From contig NC_064615.1 of assembly GCF_023898315.1 (NCBI RefSeq), forward strand, positions 737,287,450 through 737,351,449: 64,000 nucleotides of DNA, in the 5' to 3' direction. The position numbers and the translations under genes were made by a program. Each line of letters starts with the position of its first letter. The first letter of the stretch is position 1. Source of the stretch: Schistocerca nitens. Taxonomy: Eukaryota; Arthropoda; Insecta; Orthoptera; Acrididae. The notes beneath the pieces are model-generated. The model had not been told where the DNA came from, ran no database searches, and saw only the letters and a program-made list of their open reading frames with translations. Positions 55,901 through 64,000 of this stretch are shown one piece after another.

Positions 55901-56128
55901 TGCATCGGTTCTTGAAAGTCTCTTCGGGTTTGCTGCCGGATCCTAAAATCAACTCGATTCGTTATTTCGGCGATCCAACAGTTCGCCATCTTCAGGAGAA
56001 TGCTGCTTCTGCTGATGAGACCGCTGAGAACTGACGCCAGGCTGCAAATCGACGTCCCATATAGGCCTGCTTCCCGTACAAGGTGCATGCGCCGCCCATC
56101 AGGGTTGCTGCCCTCCAAGACTGGGCAG

Positions 56129-56327
56129 CCGCGCGGGATTAGCCGAACGGTCTGAGGCGCCGCAGTCATGGGCTGTGCGGCTGGTCCCGGCGGAGGTTCG
56201 AGTCTTCCATCGGGCATGGGTGTGTGTGTTTGTCCTTAGGATAATTTAGGTTAAGAAGTGTGTAAGCTTAGAGACTGATGACATTAGCAGTTAAGTCCCA
56301 TACGATTTCACACACATTTGAACATTT
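56129..56327 (+). mobile_element. tRNA-Leu-like SINE, family B, nested in the Penelope element
   Basis: A box and B box (GGTTCGAGTCTTCC) present, body as at 36257. Exact 12-base duplication AAGACTGGGCAG at 56117-56128 and 56328-56339. Confidence 0.96.
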
Positions 56328-56610
56328 AAGACTGGGCAGGTGGCGCCGACCTTCGTAGAACACCGCCGGCAACTATATGTCGCACCCAGCGACGATTTTC
56401 GAACATTCGGACTGGCCGTACCGTAGAACGTTCTGTTTTGAAGGCGAATAGTACAGGAATCCACGACCTGCTAAGAGGAAACCCATTGTCTCTATTAATT
56501 AAATTATCCGCCAACCTAATTTCAATTGCATCTTTATAGACACTGTTCCAAAAACCGGAACTGTTGGAAACTATCAAAGTTTCGTCGAATTTCGTACCGT
56601 GACCCTTATT

Positions 56611-57660
56611 TTAGCAGTGTTCAGCTACTGCCGCTTTTTCCGGTTGTTGTAGCCTCGTATGACGGCGATGTTCCACACACCTCTCATGAACTGTGCGAAT
56701 CGAACGGCCGATGTAAACCCTCCCACATTGACATGGAATTTTGTATACACCGTGTTTCCTAAGCCCCAAATCATCTTTCACAGAGTCTAATACTGCCCTA
56801 ATCTTGGTAGGTGGACGGAACACACTCTTAATGTTAAGATTCCTGCCCCCAGCATAAGAAATAAAGGCGACCGATCTATGTTCCTCTTCATGCACCTCCC
56901 GTGATGATCCAAACTCCATAGCCCGACGAATCTGCTTCTCAGAATATCCATTTTCCTCAAAAACAGCCATCATAAGGTCAAGTTCTTGGGTTAAGCTGTC
57001 CGCATCAGAAATGGCATATGCTCTGCGTACCAAAGTCCTGAGGACGCCACTGCGTTGGTATGGTGGATGACAACTCTTAGAATGCAGATACCGATCTGTG
57101 AGCGTCGGCTTTCGGTGAACACTATGTCCCAAAGTACCATCTGGGATTTTTTTGTAAACCATAACGTGCAAAAATGGAAGCATCCCATCACTTTCAACCT
57201 CCGTGGTAAATTTAATGCGGGGACGAAGACAGCTGAAGTGATCCAAAAACCTATTAAGAGCATCACTTCCATGTGGCGAGACACCCAGAAGCACGTTGGT
57301 TGCAAAGCCGAAGACCTCAGTGCCATATCCTCGAAGTCCTCCATAAATAAATTGGCGACTATGGGTGATAAAGGACTATCCATAGCCAATCCGTCATTCT
57401 GTGCAAAAACGTTGCCGTTAAATAAAATGTACGTGAATGTCAGCACATCACGACAAAGTTTCACCAACTCTCCATCCAGTTTTTCCCTAATCAAACTAAA
57501 GGACTCTTCCAGGGGGACTTGTGTAAACAGAGATACCACATCAAAACTAACTAATAGAACTGAAGGACCCAGCCTCAAAGATTTCAGTCGTCGAATTGTT
57601 AGTAATTTGGGTGCACCCACTTATAATCTGGCGAAAAATTTATCATCTGTTCTCAGTCCA
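56611..57660 (-). pseudogene. Penelope-type RT/GIY-YIG protein, frameshifted
   Basis: RT box A 'LLVSFDVVSLFTQVPLEESF' (near 57555), box B 'GLAMDSPLSPIVANLFMEDF' (near 57390), then after a frame change 'TEVESDGMLPFLHVMVYKKI' (near 57200) and 'SVHRKPTLTDRYLHSKSCHP'. The C-terminal endonuclease reads 'HGVYKIPCQCGRVYIGRSIR' (near 56745; the G-V-Y and V-Y-I-G halves of GIY-YIG) and 'VHERCVEHRRHTR'. Between box B and 'VSPHGSDALNRFLDHF' (near 57280) the YVDD catalytic box that should be present is missing; about ten residues seem deleted. Also lacks the N-terminus. Inactive. Confidence 0.88.
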
Positions 57661-57955
57661 TATATTGGCAAGTGTAGACATCATACCTCCAATTCGGTAG
57701 ATTTTATTCGCATTCTTCTGAAGATGGCGAAGAGTTGGATTGCCGCTATGTCAAATCGAGTTGATTTTAGAACCCGGCAGCAAACCCGAAGAGACTTTCA
57801 AGACTTATTATGCCGGGAAAGCCTACGAAGTTGCATCGGTTCTTAATTGCAAAAAAAGGTGCACGTGATATTTGTCTATTACAGCGCCATCTACCACGAA
57901 TGGAAAACATTGATTTGAGTGCATCGTGCTTGTTTTTTGGCGTAGAATCCGAATA

Positions 57956-58147
57956 AAAATGGCTCTGAGCACTATGGGACTTAATATCTGAGGCCATAAG
58001 TCCCCTAGAAGTTAGAACTACTTAAACCTAACTAACCTAAGGACATCACACACACCCATGCCCGAGGCAGGATTCGAAGCTGCGACCGTAGCGGTGGCGC
58101 GGTTCCAGACTGTAGTGCCTAGAACCGCTCGGCCACCACGGCCGGCC
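57956..58147 (-). mobile_element. SINE family A
   Basis: Full length. B box changed (GCTTCGAATCC on the minus strand). Exact 12-base duplication AGAATCCGAATA at 57944-57955 and 58148-58159. Confidence 0.95.
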
Positions 58148-58411
58148 AGAATCCGAATATGCAATAAGAAAGGGGAGTTCTTGTTTAAAACTACAAAGCT
58201 GACCCCGTTCACGCAGGAGGGATGGTTAGGAGGTGGCCAGTTGTAGCACAGACAGATGTCCCCTTTACGTACATTAACTTTTCACCTGAATATTTTTTTC
58301 GCACGATGCGTCGTTTTCGAGACATTGAGTTGTCTCAAGCTAAAGCAAACACCGTGTAGTTCGATCATTTTCGCTTAATCATTCAAACGTATTTTTAAAA
58401 TGGTGTGCTTA

Positions 58412-58413
<2 letters not shown>

Positions 58414-58460
<47 letters not shown>
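58414..58460 (+). repeat. (GT)n microsatellite next to a receptor splice donor
   Basis: An uninterrupted GT run of 47 bases. On the receptor's strand it is (CA)n starting about 20 bases inside the intron after the donor at 58480. Confidence 0.97.
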
Positions 58461-58462
<2 letters not shown>

Positions 58463-58480
58463 GTGAGCCCCCCTTCATAC

Positions 58481-58689
58481 ATTTCCGTAGTTGAAGTTGT
58501 AGGGCAGGTCGTGCATGACGACACGCAGCTTGGAGCCGAAGAGTGAGTCGAGGGCGTTGATGGAGCCGCTGGGCAGCTGCAGCAGTGACACGATGCAGGC
58601 AGAGTAGGCCGTCACGTGGAAGACGGCCAGCACCAGCAGGAACATGAGCAGGATGCGCGACGACACGTTCTGCGGCGGGTCCTGCATGC
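58481..58689 (-). CDS. Ionotropic receptor, M3 and start of S2 exon
   Basis: Acceptor 'TTTGCCCGCAG' precedes the exon and donor 'GGAAAT|GTATGA' follows it. The exon begins with the last two bases of a codon (.GC), then 69 codons. 'QDPPQNVSSRILLMFLLVLA' and 'VFHVTAYSACIVSLLQLPSG' form M3 and the modified SYTANLAAFLT motif of ionotropic receptors. 'INALDSLFGSKLRVVMHDLP' and 'YNFNYGN' start S2. The exon preceding it (pore, M1, S1) is not found within the ~5.3 kb to the window's right edge, so the intron there is long. GC-rich, no stops. Product: chemosensory-type cation channel subunit of the dendritic membrane, by family knowledge. Confidence 0.9.
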
Positions 58690-59000
58690 CTGCGGGCAAA
58701 CAGTGCACTTCAGCGGGTGCACCGACACTCCTCTCCGTATTCTGAGCCACTCCACGTTTTAAAACTAACATAGGAATAATCTAGAACGCTGTTTACTACC
58801 TTCAAAAACGCAAAACTAATTTTTTATTCATACACATTGTATCCACAAAAAAACAGTCGAGTCTTGTAAAAAAATAACGAATGGAGAATAACATTAAGCC
58901 GTAGAAGTCTTATGGTGTAGCAAGTAAAAGTCAGAGGCAGCCAGCGGCCAGCTAAGTGCCAGCATGTCGAGCAGCCACGTGCAGCCATTATGCTATAAGC
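58690..59000. other. Intronic, nothing recognised
   Basis: No homology noticed. Confidence 0.4.
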
Positions 59001-59002
59001 TA

Positions 59003-60379
59003 CACTCACGCTCATGAATTAAGGGAACACACATGACACTGATCTGTAAGTCCACAGTATTGGTGATAAGCTGAGAAAACCGTCCCGAAACACATGCCCT
59101 ACAGAACGCCACTGTTTCCTGATCATGTACCCCAACATCAATATGGGATATGATCACCATGCACACGTACGCAGGCCGCACAACGGGTTGGCATACTCTG
59201 GATCAGGTGGTCGAGCAGTTGCTGGGGTATAGCCTCCCATTCTTGCACCAGTGGCAGTCGGAGCTCCTGAAGTGTCCTAGGGGTTTGAAGACGTACAGCG
59301 ATGCTTCGACCGAGAGCATTCCAGACATGCTCGATGCGGTTTAGGTCTGGAGAACGGGCAGGCCACACCATTCGCCTGATAGCTTCTGTTTTAAGGTACT
59401 CCTCCACGATGGCAACTCGGTGGGACCGTGCGTTATCATCTGTCAGGAGGAAGGTGGGACCCACTGCAGCCCTGAAAAGGCGGACATACTGGTGCAAAAC
59501 GACGTCCCGATACACCTGACCTCTTACAGTTCCTCTGTCAAAGACATGCAGGGGTTTACGTGCACCAATGATAATACCACCCCGCACCATCAAACCACGA
59601 CCTCCATACAGGTCCCTTTCAAGGACATTAAGGGGTTGGTATCTGGTTCCTGGTTCACGCCAGATGAAAACCCGGCGAGAATCACTGTTCAAACTGTACC
59701 TGGACTCGTCCGTGAACATAACCTGTGACCACTGTTCCAATGACGATGTACTGTGTTATTGACACCAGGCTTTACGGGCTCTCTGAGACCAGGGGTCAGT
59801 GGAATGCACCTTGCAGGTCTCTGGGCGAATAAACCATGTCTGTTCAGTCGTCTGTGGACTGTGTGTATGGAGACAACTGTTCCAGTGGCTGCGGTAATGT
59901 CCCGAGCAAGGCTACATGCAGTACTCCGTGGGCATCACTTGTGGCGTTGTACACTGTGGACGTCCCGTACTGTGGCGCCTGGACACGTTTCCTGTCTGCT
60001 GGAATCGTTGCCATAATCTTGAGATCACACTTTGTGGCACACGCAGGGCCCATGCTACGACCTGCTTTGTTTGACCAGCCTCCAGTCGCCCTAGTATTCT
60101 ACCCCTCATACGTCATCAATGTGTGTTCTTTGAGCCATTTTCAACACACAGTCACCATTAGCACGTCTGAAAACGGCTGCACACTTACTCGCTGCACCGT
60201 ACTCTGACATGCACCAACACACCTCTGCGTATGTGGTCTGCTGCCAGCGCCACCGTGTGACGACCGCAGGTCAAATGCACACCATGGTCATACCCTGAGG
60301 TGATTTAAACGCGCAAACCGCCCACCAGAGCGTTGTTTCACCACATATCAGCATTATCCTTAATTTATGAGCATGAGTG
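59003..60379 (-). mobile_element. Tc1-like transposon with both ends
   Basis: Inverted ends 'CACTCACGCTCATGAATTAA' (left) and 'CACTCATGCTCATAAATTAA' (right, minus strand) with TA flanks at 59001-59002 and 60380-60381. 1377 bp. The subgroup differs from the other Tc1-like copies in the window. Confidence 0.94.
59138..60150 (-). pseudogene. Tc1-like transposase, N-terminus frameshifted, catalytic half open
   Basis: The open C-terminal frame (59138-59740) carries the full triad: 'VMFTDESRYSLNSDSRR', 'FLLTDDNARSHRVAIVEEYL' and 'WPARSPDLNRIEHVW', with 34 residues between the second D and the E, the normal DD34E. NRIEH replaces the usual NPIEH. The end is 'RVHGDHIPY'. The N-terminal HTH ('RGRILGRLEAGQTKQVVAWA', 'VPQSVISRLWQRFQQTGNVS', about 60109-59990) is in another frame and stops before reaching the core, so the gene is broken in the linker. 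Confidence 0.9.
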
Positions 60380-60381
60380 TA

Positions 60382-61812
60382 TGAACACAGAGTTACCCAA
60401 GGACGTTACGAAGTACCATTAATAGGCGTAGCTCCACTTGTACTCGGTACACATGTCGACAATAATGGTGATGCCAGCATTTCCTGACGTGAACGAGAGG
60501 GACTAACAGAGAGGGTCTTTGGCAGGGACACCGATACATCACGAAGAGCCAGTGGCAGGCTTAGGACGCAGAGTGTGGCCATGCAGGGAGAGGCGCCTGT
60601 CTCACTCCATCCAGACTCTGGAAAACTGCTGAAGAGCAGTGCATAATTCGGCTTTCAGAAGTGGACTAGAGGGAGTCAGAGAGACACAGAGGACCGGGAG
60701 AGCAGCCAGCCAAGTCTAGGCAGAAGCAGTTGCATTTGTATCAGCGCAGTTAATGAAATCATAGGCGAAAAGTAGGGGAACTCTGTGTGTCGTATAGCAG
60801 GTGTGGGCTCAGTTAATACTGACAGTCTCATTTCACAGAAGACGGAATTGTGCTGCGAGTCACCGTCTCTGTCCTAAGACTTGGCTCTTCGTTGGAACAA
60901 CACCTTCTAGGAAAACGGAGCAAGAGCTTAACCTCTTTTCTGAACAGATTTAGGAGTTGCAAAACGTTTCCAGTTGAGGTTATTTCAAGTCCTTTTCCAA
61001 TCCTTCCCTTCTCTAATAATGGATTTAACATTACATCCAGGTCAAGATTCCCTCTCACGTACGCCAACCACCTAATTCCCTTCTCACGATCCCTGTCGCC
61101 CAATCTCAGATAATCATTCGCTTGGGACGGGACAACATTCATGGATGCATAATACAGGAGGCCTCTTTTCCATCTTACTCGAAGGTGGGTGGAAACAAAT
61201 TTCCTGATCACTCGTATAGACGCTGACGTGGAGACAGGCGAAAGAGACTCTTCCATGTTGTCGGTAACGACAGAGTGACATGGTGAACGGCTAATCAGAA
61301 GCTACGTCCAGAATACAGTGAAGGTTGTCGTAGAGCGTGATAAATCAGTCCAGAGAGTAATCCAAATCGAAAAACGTAAACATGCAGGGTCGAACCCAGA
61401 AGAATCATATCGCACGCAGGGAAAGTCTTCATAGACTAGGCAAGAGAGAGAGAGAGAGACTAGAAAGTGGTCGGCCACGGTATCAATCTGTGGTATTGCG
61501 TCAATGGCCACGCCCATCCACGCCTCGGCTGCGTCCATTCGCTGACTACTCAGTCCATTTCTGACCCCACATCTGTATCAGTACTAGGGTTGGGCTGCGA
61601 ATCCTGAATCCCTGTCAGACACAAAAGTCTCTGTCTCTTTTCCTATGCACACTCCTTGTCTTGACAGACCTACATGATACTTTAGCGCGGAAAATGGACG
61701 TAGAGTGTACGCAAAGAAACTTGGGTTGTAGCTGCACTTATTTCATTGAAATAATCTGTAGTTACCAACATAAACCGGGAGATAAGAGAGTTTCACGTCT
61801 TATCTAAATGGA
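60382..61812. other. No gene assigned; one unexplained open frame
   Basis: A 142-codon minus-strand frame (60828-61256) has no motif or family I recognise and no clear splice or start context. It may be chance or a fragment of an unknown element. A short GA tract lies near 61445. Confidence 0.35.
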
Positions 61813-62323
61813 AAAATACTCTCCACTTTGCATATTATCATTCCTGAGAAACTCATTTCAATATCTCAAAACCGTTTTCAAATGTGAGGGATATCATGGA
61901 TGTTTCATTTTCAACTCTGTCATTTATGCATGCAGGCAATGCAACGAGAAGTAAGTGCACTAAATACAGTTAATTTTCCCCAGAGTGGAGATAGAAACAG
62001 ATCTCATCTCAAGTTTAAAGAAAAATTCTATATGTTGGCTATATTTCATTTGCAGCAGTATATGACCTAACATGCGCTAAATGCAAATTCATAGCAACTC
62101 CTACTTTTCGTTGAAAACTATTCGAACTTCGCGCAGTAGTTCACTTAATGTCGAAATATCACAGTAACTATTACCATTAACGAAATGATACGCAGTTCAT
62201 CATGAAGTTGATGAATGACGCCAAAAGATGTGAAAGAATCATTTTTTTACCGAATAGTTTCTTTAAAGTCGTTTTAGAAAGACTGCAAATGAGCCAGCCT
62301 CTATTTCTGCATTGTAGCGAGTC
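61813..62323 (+). repeat. Uncharacterised ~500-bp noncoding repeat, copy 2
   Basis: Matches copy 1 (4628-5118) in the same orientation along its length; see the blocks listed there. Its first ~340 bases are also repeated in inverted orientation just downstream. Confidence 0.7.
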
Positions 62324-62467
62324 GGCCACCAATCAGGCCGAAGTGCACAAAGAATGCTTCGTTGATAACAGATGAAGTGCATAGCTTAGTAGGTGGCAGC
62401 TGAGGCTGCTGCCCCTTTGGGAGTGTTGGACTTTCCCAATGTTGAGTACGAGCATGCATTTCTGTGA

Positions 62468-62815
62468 GCTGCTGCACGAAATTCGAATAGTTTTCAACGA
62501 AAAGTAGGTGTCGCTATGAATTTTCATTTAGTGCACGTTAGGTCATACATTGTTCCATACGAACTATAGCCGATATGTAGAATTTATCTGTAAACTTGAT
62601 ATGAGATCTGTTTCTATTTGCAATCGCGAGGAAATTGATTGAATGTAATGCACTCACTTCTACTTCCATTGCTTGCATGCAGAAATGACAGAGTGACAAA
62701 TGAAATATCCATGATATCCTTCACATTTCATGAACTGTTTGAGACACTGAAATGAGTTTTTGAAGAATGATAAAAAATTATTGATTCACTGACATAACGT
62801 ATTAATACTCTCCCG
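62468..62815 (-). repeat. Uncharacterised noncoding repeat, copy 3 (inverted)
   Basis: Read on the minus strand, 'CATTTC' with 'CATGGATATTTCATTTGTCA', 'TGCATGCAAGCAATGG', 'GAAACAGATCTCATATCAAG' and 'TACTTTTCGTTGAAAACTAT' follow the order of copy 2. With copy 2 it forms a ~150-base loop flanked by ~300-base diverged arms. Confidence 0.7.
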
Positions 62816-63145
62816 TCTCTGGTGCCTTCTTTGTAATGAGAACGAAATAGTTTAACCATTTAATAAATAACAGAAATGCAATAAAAATCTGGAAACGTCA
62901 CATTCAGTCGGAATTTCAGAAATATTGATACAATTATCACCTCGTGACAGTTGACTCTGGTGTGAATGCTGTGGGATAAGGTAAAGAATTAAGAACAGTG
63001 ATAAATGAAAGTGTGTCTCATTGTTTTATTCCACAAATATAACTTTATGCTTGTATTTATCATCTTTAAAATATTAATTATCTCATCTTTCTGCAGAATC
63101 ACGTCAGGATAAGTTCAAAAGCAAAGCAGAACACGTTTTGGTGAT
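62816..63145. other. No gene recognised
   Basis: AT-rich, no homology noticed. Confidence 0.4.
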
Positions 63146-63415
63146 GGGCTAATCGGGACCGACCAACCGACGTGTCATCCTCCGCCAATGAGGTCACTGG
63201 ATTCGGTACGGAGGGGCATGAGGTCGGCACGTCGGTCTCCCGGCCGTTGTAGGTTTTCTTTACCCTGGAGTCAGTAATTCTCATTCAAGAAGCACCTTAA
63301 ATGGCTTGATGGGGCTGACGACAGTGCGCTATTCCTCCCACCAAGGAAAAAATTCCTGGCAGTAACAGGAATCTAACCCGGCTCCTCTGCATAACAGTCT
63401 GAGATACTGACCACT
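63146..63415 (-). mobile_element. SINE with the 5S-SINE body but a tRNA-like head
   Basis: Body blocks 'GTGTCATCCTC.GCCAATGA', 'GGTACGGAGGGGCATGAGGT' and 'CTCCCGGCCGTTGTAGGTTT' match the 5S-SINEs at 8247 and 36823. On the head side the 5S sequence is absent. The minus strand instead reads 'AGTGGTCAGTATCTCAGACT' and 'GAGCCGGGTTAGATTCCTGT', a tRNA-like A region and a degraded B box (consensus GGGTTCGATTCC). Confidence 0.8.
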
Positions 63416-64000
63416 TCTTTTTTACCAGCGGATACACATCAAAGTCATCTCAAACATGTGATTTGCCATTATGTGGTGCAGAAATTAGCTTCAGTTCCAG
63501 GTTTTAAATGTGGTGAATTACCGTAATACATCCTTCCTGACGTCGCTTATGGGGTCGTCTTCTTGACTGCTGGGAACGTCATAGCCATTTTCCGGCATCC
63601 AACAGAAGGGGATTTCGTTCTTCGTCCAGCCTAGAGATGATGGGATGGTTTTTCCCTAATCCGAGTAAGTGGTCGGAGCCTTCTAGACTGGTTTAAGGAC
63701 TAGTGACTTTCCCATGAGGAAAGGTGTTTCCAGCATCTGTTGCAAAGAAACTTGGGAAAAGTTGTGGGAAGAAGCAGCCCTTTTCAGGGGAGTGCCCTTA
63801 ACAGGAGCGGGAAATGGCCATCGAAATTAATTTCATTCTGCTATTAAGGCTAATTCGCTGAAAGGCTGTTAAAACAGTTAAATGTAACGTTTTGAAGTTA
63901 GAGGAACGGAGTAGTGGGCTGCTAGCCCGTGCTGTTGTACGAGGCAGGTCTTGTGCCCTCTAGGACAGAGGCGGCGTTTTAACGTGTTTAACGTTGCAGA
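63416..64000. other. No gene recognised
   Basis: No homology noticed. A GC-richer stretch at about 63540-63830 may be part of an unrecognised repeat. Confidence 0.35.

Larger units (their letters stand above)
55914..57831 (-). mobile_element. Penelope-like element with GIY-YIG endonuclease
   Basis: The coding part runs on the minus strand (RT then GIY-YIG). The ends carry inverted arms of about 90 bases: 55914-56002 and 57711-57801, sharing 'GAGTTGATTTTAG(A/G)', 'GGCAGCAAACCCGAAGAGAC' and 'TTC.GAAGATGGCGAA' in inverse order. A 13-base direct repeat TGCATCGGTTCTT at 55901-55913 and 57832-57844 may be the target duplication. A family B SINE is nested at 56129. Lies in a receptor intron. Confidence 0.85.

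Noticed and set aside
1-64000. CRISPR arrays, operons or bacterial-type features
   Set aside because: Introns, SINEs and Tc1/mariner content show animal nuclear DNA. The tandem repeats seen lack the spacer-repeat pattern.

Overview
The window is animal nuclear DNA from a very repeat-rich genome with long introns. The repeat set (tRNA-derived SINEs sharing a 'CCTTAGGTTAGTTAGG' body, a 5S-rRNA-derived SINE, many Tc1/mariner relatives, non-LTR elements, a Penelope-like element) matches my recollection of grasshoppers (Schistocerca-type Orthoptera). The sequence alone supports 'insect, probably orthopteran'; the genus is inference. Almost every reading frame is either part of a decayed transposable element or noise.

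Only one host gene is clear. It is the 3' part of a minus-strand ionotropic receptor gene (variant ionotropic glutamate receptor, IR75/IR64a-like pattern). Three exons (58481-58689, 52294-52565, 45224-45506) encode M3, the S2 half of the ligand-binding domain, and M4 plus the C-tail with the stop codon. Phases match and GT/AG sites are present at all internal joins. The first two-thirds of the gene must lie upstream, probably beyond the right edge. Its two introns (about 5.9 and 6.8 kb) are packed with transposons.

Layout: 1-9.9 kb holds a jockey-like remnant, SINEs, an old ~120-bp tandem array, a Tc1 remnant and a 5S-SINE. 10-19.7 kb holds two deleted RTE-type non-LTR copies, diverged inverted arms and a possible gag-like relic. 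19.7-23.7 kb is T-rich and featureless. 23.7-32 kb is a nest: mariner pieces, non-LTR elements with GATGTA tails, a piggyBac-like element carrying two SINEs, and another non-LTR remnant. 32-44.8 kb holds three Tc1-like elements, one split by a SINE, one with a single stop codon, and one split by an unusual palindromic LTR unit. 45-58.7 kb is the receptor gene with mariners, non-LTR ends and the Penelope-like element in its introns. 59-64 kb holds a Tc1-like element, an uncharacterised repeat in inverted pairs and a SINE with an exchanged head.

The most notable observations are: (1) two LTRs in inverted orientation around a 23-bp spacer, flanked as one unit by a 5-bp target duplication inside a Tc1 transposase gene; (2) SINEs sharing bodies but carrying different Pol III heads (two tRNA types, and 5S versus tRNA); (3) a full-length mariner with an uninterrupted 356-codon transposase whose third catalytic Asp is Tyr; (4) the receptor gene model; and (5) unclassified repeats (the ~120-bp array and a ~500-bp family present three times).
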